Source: Akanthomyces muscarius (lineage: Eukaryota > Ascomycota > Sordariomycetes > Hypocreales > Cordycipitaceae). From it: a stretch of DNA of 64,000 bases. The position numbers and the translations under genes are program-made. Below, piece after piece: positions 10,963 to 21,198 of the stretch (position 1 is the first letter of the stretch; each line of letters opens with the position of its first letter). The notes under the pieces are model-generated. The model ran no database searches. It was not told where the DNA came from and was given only the letters and a program-made list of their open reading frames with translations. The stretch is taken from assembly GCF_028009165.1 (NCBI RefSeq), contig NC_079245.1, forward strand, positions 248,001 through 312,000. The letters are read 5' to 3'.

Positions 10963-11676
10963 CTAGAATATACCAAAAGGTAAAGCCTCTCGGCGGTACT
11001 CCGCGTCCATAATAGCCCGAGCCATGTCCGCTGCCGGAAAACCGTGCTCTGTTTCCACCACATACAAAGCAGCATCAAATCCACTGGTAATACCAGCGGA
11101 TGTGACTATGCGTATGCCAGTCTCGGAGAGGCCCGCATCGACATAGTGCTGTCGCACAATCGTAGAGCCCCCGTGCTTTGCACACAGCCTCTTCAAGTCT
11201 GCGAGACTTTTCGGGTGCGCCGTCGCAACTTTTCCTTCCAGCAAGCCAGCTTGCCCGAGAAAGAAACTGCCAGCACAGATGGACAAGATCACTCGCTGAC
11301 CTTGTCCTCCATCGAGCTGCTTGAACTCGCGCAGTGCCGATAGCAAGCCAGCGGGCTGGGGCATACTCTCGCCTGTGAAGCCTCCGCCGCCTGGTATGAC
11401 CAGTATGTCGAAGCTTTTTTTGTTGGCGATAAAGTCTTCAGTAGTAATTTCTCGTTTGATGGCGGTGCCCTGAGACGTGATGGAGATTTCATCGTCGCCG
11501 ACAGTCGTCGTCTTGTACAGTCGGGCACGCGATGCATCGCGCACATGCGAAAAGACCTCAATCGAGCTGGTGAAGTCTGTTAGGTCCATCCCAGTCCACG
11601 CAATGACTGCAATGTTTCGCGGCGACGGCTTTTCGTTGCCCGTCGTTGTATTCGGAAGAGGATTTTCGCGAGACAT
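10963..11676 (-). CDS. DJ-1/PfpI (ThiJ) superfamily protein
   Basis: Single-exon, 237 aa, class I glutamine-amidotransferase-like fold. The nucleophile-elbow Cys is C134 in VILSICAGSFFLGQAG. A glutamate early in the sequence (E40, TSSIEVFSHV) is at the place where DJ-1/PfpI proteins put the residue that hydrogen-bonds the Cys. The GGGGFTGE loop precedes the elbow. Related fungal and bacterial proteins include isonitrile hydratases, AraC-type GATase domains and glyoxalase-III-like enzymes; the exact reaction cannot be assigned. The gene is divergent from the alpha/beta hydrolase at 12225, with a 548-bp shared upstream region. Confidence 0.85.
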   Translation of the reverse strand: MSRENPLPNTTTGNEKPSPRNIAVIAWTGMDLTDFTSSIEVFSHVRDASRARLYKTTTVGDDEISITSQGTAIKREITTEDFIANKKSFDILVIPGGGGFTGESMPQPAGLLSALREFKQLDGGQGQRVILSICAGSFFLGQAGLLEGKVATAHPKSLADLKRLCAKHGGSTIVRQHYVDAGLSETGIRIVTSAGITSGFDAALYVVETEHGFPAADMARAIMDAEYRREALPFGIF

Positions 11677-12224
11677 GGCTAGCTGCTACACGGCGTCGAC
11701 TGCTGGGCAATTGAAGAGAAAGACAGGTTGGTAAACAGTAATTGTACAAGGTGAGTGCTTTGTCAGTTCACTATTTAGATGAGTGTACCTAACGTATGCT
11801 CTTATACTAGTCTGTAAAATGCATATCCGAGCCTGGCCGGGTGTAAGTCTTTAGCTTCTCGCATACGCCCCCATTGTAAGATTGTACTTGTACTATTCTA
11901 CGAAAAACTGCTCTACTTAAAATATATCCGCGCATGCTCGGATATAAGTTTTCTACTAGTCGCCCTTATAGTGAGACGAACTGCGTTCCTATTATATATT
12001 AGTTGGTTGCTATTTAGATGGAATACTGTGTATGATTCCAAATGTGGCGTGTGTAAGTGCACATGAGACTTGGAGATTCCGCACGCCTAAATTCGGGGCG
12101 GACCGGAACAGAACTTGAGCGCCATATCTCTGGCTAGACAGATTATAAATATGAATTTAAGCCGCTAACACGAGTGAGAATCATTTTCCAAGCACAAACG
12201 CATAAATTTCCCGGTAGCGAAACG
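11677..12224. other. Divergent intergenic region (DJ-1-like / hydrolase)
   Basis: AT-rich probable bidirectional promoter for the two flanking genes. No gene seen. Confidence 0.5.
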
Positions 12225-13028
12225 ATGGCCCCTCGCAGTCAAAAGTTCAATCTGGGGAACGATGTTGCGATACACGCCATAATCAGCAGCCCACCCTGCC
12301 GCTCTGCCAAGCCTGCGCTTGTCTTCCTCCACTACTGGGGAGGATCGTCCAGGACCTGGCAATGGGTGGTCCGTCACCTTTCTGACGAGTACCAAATTGT
12401 CTCGCTGGATTTTCGAGGCTGGGGGGAATCGTCTGGCCCCGCCTCCGAGGATGCCTACTCCATGAGTCTACTCGCATCTGACGTAGAAGCCGTCGTAGAG
12501 CAGCTCGGTCTGGGCGACTTTACCCTGATAGGGCTCTCCATGGGTGCCAAGGTAGCTCAGGTGGTGGCTGCGCGCAGCCCTGCCGGTCTCAGATCCATTA
12601 TCCTGCTCAGCCCTGCGCCGCTATCCTCATGCCGACTACCGCCAGAGATGAAGGACCAGCAAATGACGGCTTACGAGAGCATTGATACCGCAACTTTTGC
12701 TACATTGAATGTGTTGACTGCATCTTCTCCTGCGAAAGATGTAGTCGACGTACTGGTTGCAGATCAGCTGCGAGGAAACGTGTGGGCAAGAGCTGCTTGG
12801 CCGAGGTACGGGATGGAGGAGGACTTTGCAGAGCTGACCGATGCTATACGAGTCCCAGCGTTAGTATTGGCAGCGGAGAAAGATGTGGTTGAAACCCCAG
12901 AGAGAGTGAAGAAAGAGGTTCATGATAGAATAAGGGAGTCTCAGTGGGGTTTAATCCTAGGTAGTGGCCATCTAAGCCCCGTGGATTGTGCCGAGGAAGT
13001 CGCCAACAGAATCAGATGCTTTGTGTGA
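12225..13028 (+). CDS. Alpha/beta-fold hydrolase
   Basis: Single-exon, 267 aa from the ATG at 12225 (MAPRSQKFNLGNDVAIHAII). The catalytic triad is visible: nucleophile S105 in GLSMG, the acid in VLAAEKDVVETPE, and His in LGSGHLSPVD near the C-terminus. An oxyanion motif FLHYWGG and the LDFRGWGESSGP strand/loop complete the core. The pattern fits small esterase, lactonase or haloperoxidase-like hydrolases; the substrate is unknown. There is no signal peptide, so it is probably cytosolic. An in-frame ATG at 12174 would add 17 residues, but the downstream ATG fits the family N-terminus better. Possibly co-regulated with the divergent DJ-1-like gene. Confidence 0.88.
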   Translation: MAPRSQKFNLGNDVAIHAIISSPPCRSAKPALVFLHYWGGSSRTWQWVVRHLSDEYQIVSLDFRGWGESSGPASEDAYSMSLLASDVEAVVEQLGLGDFTLIGLSMGAKVAQVVAARSPAGLRSIILLSPAPLSSCRLPPEMKDQQMTAYESIDTATFATLNVLTASSPAKDVVDVLVADQLRGNVWARAAWPRYGMEEDFAELTDAIRVPALVLAAEKDVVETPERVKKEVHDRIRESQWGLILGSGHLSPVDCAEEVANRIRCFV

Positions 13029-13593
13029 CAGATCTATATTACGTATATATAGTCTTACGGGCTTAACGATTGCATTGTGCAAGCTAAGTTGAAGTCTGAA
13101 ACCAATTTAGTCATTGTGATCCACAGGCTCTCGGTTGCTACAACCCCCCCCAATGATATGACTCTGTTCAACGATGATCTAACCCGACGTGTTCATAATG
13201 CAAGTTTGCCTGTTCAATTACCATGTACGGCCATAGCCGAGTGAAAAATCTGGATCCCGTCCGATCTCCGAGAGACAACCACTTGAGCGCCTGATTAGTA
13301 GCTGGGTCGGTGACGACCAGCGAACACCGGGTGTTGTACATTTTTGTCTAGTCCATCTTCATGTAGAAATAAGAGACAAAGATTCTCCTGCTTCTCACTT
13401 TTTGTTCGGCCAGCCTAGCTCAAAAGCTTGTTGGCGTAAAGGTACTCTGCCGGCCACCCGTATACTCCCTCCACTCGGTCAGTAGTGCAGAGTCAGGGTT
13501 GGCTGCAAATCAAGAGCAACATTAGACGTGGCAATATCTTTTCTGTCTTCTGTTTATGAAATGCAAGCCTTAGTCAGGCGTAGCATCTTCATA
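13029..13593. other. Convergent region hydrolase / GCN5, possible extra GCN5 exon
   Basis: Mostly 3' UTR sequence. At about 13430-13515 the minus strand holds a strong acceptor (GATTTGCAG) followed by short open frames that could encode an alternative Gcn5 C-terminus. Confidence 0.4.
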
Positions 13594-14955
13594 CTACTTA
13601 CATGGAGCATCTTCAAGCAAGTTCGACCACTCGGGCACCTCCTTGACCAGACTCCATATGTACTTTTCCAACTTGACCGCGCATTTACTATACACGGTCG
13701 TCGAATCATTATACAGCTTGCAATTCCGAAAGATGAGCTGCATATCCTTGATGAACTCTTTCGGCTCCGCATAGCCGTCCTGCATCAACCTCTCCTCCAT
13801 GGTCGACAGATCCATCGGCTCCGTAATCACAGTATAGTAATCCGTCACCTCGTCTTTGTTCACCGGATGCAGAAACGGCCACGCCTGCTTATGGTTCTGC
13901 ACCTGATATAGCAGCCGCCGCAGCTCGGTAAAGTGCGGCCCGTGCTTCGGCGCCCGCGCCAGCTCGTCCATCGCCGGACACCAACCTGTCGCGCGGATCG
14001 CGGGAATGGACATTGGATCGATGGGCGTGATGTTGTCGCCGGCCCACTGCGCTGGCGGCGGGTGCACAACGTGGCTGCGGCTCAGCGGGCGAATTATGGA
14101 GAGGATAGTCTCTTTCTGTTTCAGCAGCATGCGGCCAGCCTCTAGATAGCGCGCGCGCGGCAGCATGCTGCACTGCATGAGAGTGCCGCCCTCGTAGTCC
14201 TTGATGCAGCCCATCCACAGCTTCGGGTCCAGCGTCACCTCCTTGCTGAAGCCCTGCTTCTGGAAGTATCCGGTCGCGTAGTTGTCTGCGTACGTGAGAA
14301 AGTGCATGACGGGTGAGGTGGCGCGAACATAATCCTTGAGATGGCACATGAGGTGCGCTCCGTAGCCTTTGACTTGCTGGTCGGACGCAACGGCGCAAAA
14401 GACGATTTCGGCAAACGTGCGCGAGGGAAAAGAGCGGAAGCAGATGCCGCCAACGACCTCGAGTGGGTGCTTGATGATGGCAATGGACAGGTGGGCGCGG
14501 TCGTACACGAGGCGGGCTATGTAGTCCTTGGGCATCTTGGGCAGCTGCTTCTGGAACAGGCACTTGAGGCCAGTGAGGATGATGAAGCTCTCGTGGGTGC
14601 CATCGTTGTTGACGACGTGGTACTCAATCTCGCCGGCTTCTTCTTCCACCACGGCGGGCTGTGGAGATATTCAGCGTGTGATATGGAGAGTAGTGTAACG
14701 CAGACGACATACCTTGTCTGGGAAGGGTATTGTTCGCGGTTTAGCATCTTCTCCATCACTCGTCGTCTTTAGTCGTTTCATGTGAGAAGGATTATTCAGC
14801 TCTCTTGAAGCTAGGCGTCTGATGCCGAGTCTCGATGCTTGCTCTTGCACGGCTGCGTGGTCGAGTAGAGGCGGCTGCGTGTCCATGCTTTGGCTCTCGT
14901 CCGTCTGTCCGTGGGCGGGATGCCCCTGCTGGGAATTGGCGGCGTCGTTAATCAT
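13594..14955 (-). CDS. GCN5: Histone acetyltransferase Gcn5 (GNAT plus bromodomain)
   Basis: Catalytic subunit of SAGA-type complexes, acetylating histone H3 tails. Exons on minus are 14955..14713 and 14658..13594, with a 54-nt intron (GTATGT...CCACAG) joining PFPDK to [16 protein letters not shown]; 435 aa. The GNAT core includes the catalytic Glu ([12 protein letters not shown]) and the acetyl-CoA loop ([17 protein letters not shown]). The C-terminal bromodomain has the ZA region ([19 protein letters not shown]), the [10 protein letters not shown] helix and the acetyl-lysine-binding Asn in CKLYNDSTT. The first ATG in frame is at 14955; the frame extends further upstream only through non-ATG codons. 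The stop codon overlaps a consensus donor (CCATGTAAGTAG), so a further C-terminal exon is possible. Confidence 0.93.
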
Positions 14956-15508
14956 CTTGCGCCCGGTCGGGAAGGGTCCCTGCAGCAGCGGCGCCTCTTT
15001 TCCGGACGTTCGCTTGCGGTAATTACGTCCGCCACTGTCTTTTCCATGCACTTTGCGAGACAAAGTAAAGTCAACCCCACATCTTTACGTGAGCGTGATC
15101 GGTGTAACAGTGGCTCAGACGAATTTGCTGCTTTGTCGGATTCTGATGACAAAGTGAGAAGAAGATGGCTCGATGTGATATATAAAATGCCATGCACGTG
15201 TGTGACACGGCTTATATAATTGCCGTTTCGGCGTTTTGCCCCCCCTGCAGCCGCATACTTTCTTTTTTGTGTTTTTTTGAACAGCGTGAATGTAAAATGA
15301 ACAGAAAACGAGCAGCTCCGTCCCGAGATGGCGCGGTTGCGCAAAGACGCACACTCAAGTACTCAAAAACCCGCTGCCCCCGGCCTCAGTTAGCCGAGCC
15401 TGCGATGATGTTGGACGACTTGATTGGTATAACAATGCAGATAAATCGAACGGTGTCCATTTTTATGTTTTTCACATTTTACTTTGTGTTTCCGGGCAGT
15501 TGGAAACA
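14956..15508. other. Intergenic region GCN5 / GAR formyltransferase
   Basis: GCN5 upstream region and the 3' end of the next minus-strand gene. Includes a TTATATAA-like element near 15211. No gene seen. Confidence 0.5.
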
Positions 15509-16364
15509 TCACGACCGGCTCTCGACAATCTCCTTGGCGACCTTGGCCGTGGCGGCGACAATTAGGGCGTGCTCATGTCCATGAATTTTTTCTTTCAGCG
15601 CGTCCAGATCCTCGCCCTCCCACGGAATCTCCTTTACGAGGATGGGCGCGCCGCGATCGACTTCCGCAATGACGTAGTGCGCCATGATGCCGGTGCGGGT
15701 GAGGGTGCCGGCCTGGAAGGCGGCAAAGGCGCGCTCAATAGCGCTGGCGCCGTCAAATTCGCCTAAAAAAAGTTAGCACCCACGTCACATTGGGACTGCC
15801 AAAATGGCATCGGAAAGTGAGACGGGAGGAGACGAACCGGGCATGGCGGGGTGCAGGTTGATGATGCGGATGCCCGCCTTGTCGATGGGATCCAGAAACG
15901 CCGGCGAAAAGACGTACATCCAGCCCGCAAGCACAATGAGCTCTGGCCGCTTTTCTTGCGGCGCGGAGAGAATCTTTTGTGCGAGGGCGGCGTCGTATTG
16001 TCGACGGGCTTCGGCGATTTTTGCCTCATCCTTTTCACCTTTTTGTTGGAAGCCGTTGCTGATGAGATTAAAGTACTCCCAGGGGATGCCTAAATTCTCA
16101 CATTAGCATTTTCTGCATTTTAAATAGTATATATAAAAATCTTGTGAAATGGCAGAGAAATAGCTATAAAAGGAAAAGACAAAACGTACCGGCCTTGCCG
16201 GCACGAGCTGTGGCATGAGCGCTCTTGCGGTTGGTAATGAGCGAAATGATGCGGCTGTGAGGTAGACTATCGTTGGCAATGCCGTCGATGAGAGCCTGAA
16301 AGTTGGAACCAAATCCCGAGGCCATGACCGTAATACGGCACGGCGATCTTTGTGACTCTGCCAT
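15509..16364 (-). CDS. ADE8: Phosphoribosylglycinamide formyltransferase (GART)
   Basis: Third step of de novo purine synthesis: transfers the formyl group of 10-formyl-THF to GAR. Exons on minus are 16364..16190, 16089..15838 and 15762..15509, with introns of 100 and 75 nt (GTACGT...ATTTAG; GTTCGT...TTTTAG); 226 aa. Motifs include the nucleotide loop VMASGFGSNFQALIDG, the IVLAGWMYVFSPAFLDP segment, and the catalytic His followed by the formyl-transfer loop (INLHPAMPGEFDGASAIERA). The downstream conserved Asp is in AEVDRGAPIL. The length is normal for a stand-alone fungal enzyme. Confidence 0.93.
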
Positions 16365-17360
16365 TTTGTGCTTTTTCTTTTTTATAACACAACTCGTGAT
16401 ATATTACATTGAACCTTTCAGTCGTGCTGTTTGATGTGGAATTGCTTTCTCATGTTGGAGGTTTTTTTTGGGAGAGTCACGTGACGAAACGGGTACGCCA
16501 AAAATTGTCGTCGCGAGATTGAGAGTTGCAATGTTCGTGAGGATTTATTTTTTGTAACCATATTTATGTGTTCCTTTGATCGTCAACCGAATACAGTGCT
16601 TCTTTGATATTTTCATTAAAACCATGGTCAATATAGTGTTCCTGCTTAGTATAGAAGGATGCGGAGGCTTGCTATGGTGAGCAAAACACTCGAGTAAGGA
16701 AAAAAAAAAAGGGAAAAGAAGAAGAATCTAGTTGCTATTTGTTTATAAAAATATAGTATACGACTAAACTATACATTAAATATATAATTCAGATATTACC
16801 TTAATTATTAAAATTAAAAAGCTTTTTTAGTAAAAATGTAAAACCCATCTATTATTAATGCTCTTTTTATTAGAGAAAGGTCTTCATATCTCTCAAACGG
16901 TATAAAGAAATAATAGCTATAGTTAAGGGTGGAAAGGTAGACTCTTTTTGTCCTGTGACCAATTGGGGTATAGGTCGACCAAAACGAGTGGTCGGCCACG
17001 ATATTTGGCGTAGCATCAGATCAAGACGAAAGCCCCCATTCGATGAGGGAAGCCTTGGAATTGAGCAAAGCAGTAGCATGTAGGGACTTGCAAGTAGTAC
17101 CTACCCTTGGATTTTCTAAATATCTTGCCGAAGCTTTGACGCACCATTGGAAGCTGAATTCTGGGTTTGTCCAACGGCATCAGCTGCTGCCTTTTGGTTT
17201 GAGCATCAGAATAGAAAACTTGGGTACTCATCTCGAGAATAAGCCGGTATGCACCATACCAGCATATGATCTTGAGAGGAAAACAAAGACTATCAGTTGT
17301 TTGCAGAAGCTGTGGGCTGATGCACAATCCTCCCGCATCATGCATTTTCAAGCAGAAAAA
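16365..17360. other. AT-rich intergenic region
   Basis: About 1 kb. 16540-16900 is very AT-rich (long A/T runs, ATATATAAT). The rest is ordinary intergenic sequence upstream of the ADE8-like gene and downstream of the amidase. No gene seen. Confidence 0.5.
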
Positions 17361-19519
17361 CTACGCCTGCTTGGCTTGGTACTCTGTTATCGCGTCTGCA
17401 ACAATTTGAGCAATGGAGAGAATTTTTTCCTCTTCGAGATCGCGTCCGAGGATCTGGATGGCAGCGGGAACGCCATCGCTTGCATCCGCGTCGTCTAAAG
17501 GAAATATGTTATGTGAGACATATGGAAGGATTAACGTGAGATATTGAATGGCAATCACAAGTATCCATGTTGAGTTTGTCCCTTTCGCCAAGTGGCTTGT
17601 AGTCGTCTTTCACCACATCAACGCTTTTGTCCCCAAACGTCACCTGGACGACGGCGCTGGAATAGCCGAGAATATTTACGATACTAGTGTATGCTAATAA
17701 CTTTAGTATGTTTTCACTCTGAGCTAAGCACCCATATTACCTACCAGAATAGTCAAACTTGCCTGGTTTGAAACCTGCATATGGTGACACCGGGAGAATC
17801 ACGGCATCCACCGGGCGGCCTGTAGCGCCATATATTTAGGTCATATTTGATACAGCGGTATCCCGAAATTTGTAATTGGCAAGAGTATATAAACTTACCA
17901 TTCTTTGTGTGACTGCTTGTGGAAGCCCAGTACTCCCTGTATTGGTTACGAAAGCCAATCATTTTCAGGGTGATGTTCTCATAGTCTGGCAAAGGAATGG
18001 AATTTTGGGGGTTTCCATTTGGGAAGAGGTGCGAGAGCTGAGGTACTATTGGTTCATCCGAAGATTTGAATGCGCTGTACACGTCCGGGCAACCATCGCC
18101 ACGTGCAAGGGGCCCCTTGGGATATGAGCTGGAATGCCATTTCCTGGAACAGGGATGACTTACATGTATGGAGTCGGCAGCATGAGAGGGGGGGTTCCAG
18201 GCAATGAGCTGCAGTTTGTGTTAGAACAGGTGTATCTGTTCGAGTTTGTCGAGACTAACCTGTGGTCTTTGTTCTTGACAGCACTCGAGGCTATTTCAAG
18301 CGCCCGCGCAATGGGGGGGTGAGGGGCCACGACGCCGTCATTTTCCATGAACCCAAAGCTGAGAATCGCATCTGGCGGAACCTCTTGATCACTTCTCCAT
18401 GGTATTGGGAGGACGGAAGGGTCATGCTCCCACGGCCGTGTTTCCATCAAAGACTTGAACACAAGGCGGAGAGCGGAAATTGAAGGCCCCATGACGCCAA
18501 CAACTGCGGTTATGGCGAGATTACCGAGACCAGAACCAGCCGCGTCTTTAAATGAAAGCCGCCCTGGTGAGGGCTTTACACTATAAATACCATTGTAGGA
18601 GGATGGCATCGAAACGGAACCTCCAGAATCTGACCCAAAGCCGACTGCACTGCCTCTAAGTGCTTGCACGAGAGCCTCGCCCCCAGAGGACCCTCCAGTA
18701 GATAGCTCTTGATTATATGGGTTCCATGAATAACCGAGAATATTGTTGTTATTTTCAGGAGCCCGGGTACTGACCATTAGAGTAATCTTGGCAATAGGCA
18801 CAGCGCCAACGCTGATGAGTTGGCGGATCAGCTCACTCTCAACATTCTTTTCCTTACCGGTACCCTTTTTGCCTTGGAAAGTCCCTATCCACTCAACATA
18901 GCCGAAGCTGGTTTCAAGCCCTTTAATATGAAAGTGATCCTTGAGCGTAATCGGAAGGCCGTGGAGCGGACCAACTGTCTGGCCATGAGTGTTGAAATAT
19001 TCGTCCAGCTCTCTAGCCCTAGCCAGAGCCAGGTCGAATCCAATCTCGAGAAACGCGGGACTCTAGGCAGGCAGATATTAGCTTGGGAAGGGGGGCGCCG
19101 GTACGGTTCCTTACGATTTGGTGGATATATGAAGCACGTTTGCAGAATGCCGTCACAACATCCACGGAGGATAGGTTTCCAGAGGCTATGTCGTGAACAA
19201 TCTCGGCAGGCTCTCGTGTGGTGATGTCTCTATTGCGCGGATCGAGCAGGCTGTCCAAGAAATCCCCGGCAATGCTTCGTCTACTCCTGGCATCGTCAAT
19301 TACAGTCTGAGAAAGTAACCACTCCTGGGGTATTTTGGCGGCCAGCTCTGCCTTTTTCGCAGAGACGACAGTCTGCCAGTGAGGATGATAGGGATCAAAC
19401 GGGTGCACATTCCTGGCGCCGCCGAAAGCATACCAATAGCTGGCAAAGACTGCAGAAAGGATTGCCAGAGGCATTATGACAGCGTAAGTAGTTGTTTTAA
19501 CAGCAGAGACAGTAGTCAT
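17361..19519 (-). CDS. Amidase (amidase-signature family), membrane-anchored, one broken exon junction
   Basis: Amidase-signature hydrolase, similar to fungal acetamidase/fatty-acid-amide-hydrolase types. Exons on minus: 19519..19115, 19062..18260, 18208..18164, 18115..17899, 17819..17745, 17693..17559, 17494..17361. The N-terminus has a hydrophobic segment (YAVIMPLAILSAVFASYWYA). The Ser-cisSer-Lys triad is visible: Lys in LPITLKDHF, cis-Ser in LSTGGSSGGEA, and Ser in GFGSDSGGSVSMP. All introns are 48-79 nt with usable sites. However, the exon 2 to exon 3 join (...KDH-AG | CTC ATT GCC TGG...) is one base short of the conserved frame (LIAWNPPSHAADSIH). With one more base the product would be about 604 aa. 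Either a weak upstream GTCAAG donor is used (losing seven residues), the gene is frameshifted, or the assembly has an indel. Confidence 0.8.
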
Positions 19520-21198
19520 TGCTGCGAATGATGGAAAGGCATGGACCTGACAAGATAAATAGCGAGAAGGGGATGCTGTTGCACAAACGAGGTACGGATA
19601 CAGTGAGTGACAAAGAACTTGAAGGTACTTGGGCGCCCGCCCAGCTTTTGGGTATGCTAGGTAGGTCAGGTACACCCAGAACATAGGCAAGCAAGGTACC
19701 TACCTAGGTACCCTTTACCTTGCTGTACGAGCTACGTGACCTATTTTCCTTGGCGTATTCTTGCCACTGTTGATATTGTCCACAACACCGCAAAACGCGC
19801 CCCCAGAAGCCAGTCTCTACCAGTACCTTGGAGTGCTTGCCTTGGCGTCGCTGCCAGTACAGTAATCAGATATAGGTACCTAGCTAGGCAATAAGGTAGG
19901 TAGGTGCTAGTGGAGGGAGGTGGAGGCAGGACGGCACGGATCGGTAGGAACCACCAGCCCGCCGCCTACCACAGTGCTGTAAACAGGGGCGGCACAGATC
20001 TTCCAGCGCCAGCTGGTTAGAGGGAGTTTAACGCATCACACCGGTTTTCGGGCCCTTTTCGTGGCTTGTGCGTGCTTGCACCAGCATATTCTTGCCCTGT
20101 AGTTACGGAGTGGGTAGGTACTTGTTTGTACATGCGCGGCCACGCCAGCCCACTTCGCTCTCGACAACGCAATCAACCTGCAGTCGACCGAATGCCAAAA
20201 ATGCTCAAAACGTCGAGCCTTGATACAGCACTGCATATGCAACCCATCCACGACGGAGAGGCAAGTCATAGCCATGCACCGAGATTCGAGTTCGGCTGAG
20301 TCTGTCTGCCCACGGGCGTAGCGTCTCGCCATCGACCGGATAAGTTACAGTCGCATCGCATTGGTCCAGGTTTGGCTCTGCCCCAATGCTGAATCACTTG
20401 CTGGCCACGCCGGTCAAGTACAAACGCGTCTCCTGCTGGCCTTCGTTACAGGAATCATGACATGGACAGTAATCCACTAATAATAGGCCCTCTTGCCTAG
20501 ATGATTCAGCAACTCGCATCTATAAGCATCCCATTCGACGACCTCAAACTCGCGCACACTTCCTCAGCCTTTCGCCATGGTATTCCTATCAGACCTTGGG
20601 GCGAAGGGCGGACTTTCTTGTCCCGACTACAACAATATGTCCTAGGCGACACAATAAAAAAACCATGGGTGGCCGTGAGCCCAGACGACAGTTCATCTGC
20701 TGTTCAAATCCATCGCGGTGCGCGTCTGCGCGCGCTCGGCCTGAAGGCTCCCATACGGCCATTCCAGGCTACTAAATATCAGCAGACGACTCGGGCAACT
20801 GTTGCTGGACCTCAAACCAGGCAAGGCAGGTAATCAGAATCTTCAAGGCGACTTGTTTTCTATTGAGAAGCCAAATTGCCCTTTTTGTTCGCCAACCCCA
20901 ACAGCCACAGTACTATACGAGCCACCTTTTGGAGGCTTAGAAGAGCGGCTCTTAGGGTATGGAAGTAAGCCTGCTAACCTAGGATTAGTATAACTCTGTT
21001 GTCTATTCTATTAAATTCCTTTTTTATATTTATTTTACTGCAACTGTCTCTATATATTGACATCTCAAAATAATAGAGTTAAATATAACAAAATTATATG
21101 GTCATAGATTTGTAAAAGTCAATCCTGTTAACCTTGTATACCTTATATAGGCTTAACTTGCATTATTATACCTTCTACAGTACTAGCCTACCTACTAT
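19520..21198. other. Gene-poor region between amidase and deaminase-like gene
   Basis: 1.7 kb. 19650-19920 has clusters of TACCTA/TAGGTA repeats. 20501-20833 holds a 110-codon ORF with no recognisable features. 21000-21200 is AT-rich. No gene can be supported. Confidence 0.5.
19655..19910. repeat. Dispersed TACCTA/TAGGTA repeat clusters
   Basis: Several short blocks such as CTAGGTAGGTCAGGTAC, GGTACCTACCTAGGTACC and AAGGTAGGTAGGTGC. They include the palindromic core GGTACCTAGGTACC-like. They lie in the upstream region of the amidase and match the type seen at 4066. Confidence 0.6.

Noticed and set aside
20501..20833. 110-codon ORF between amidase and deaminase
   Set aside because: No codon bias, no motifs and no promoter-like context.
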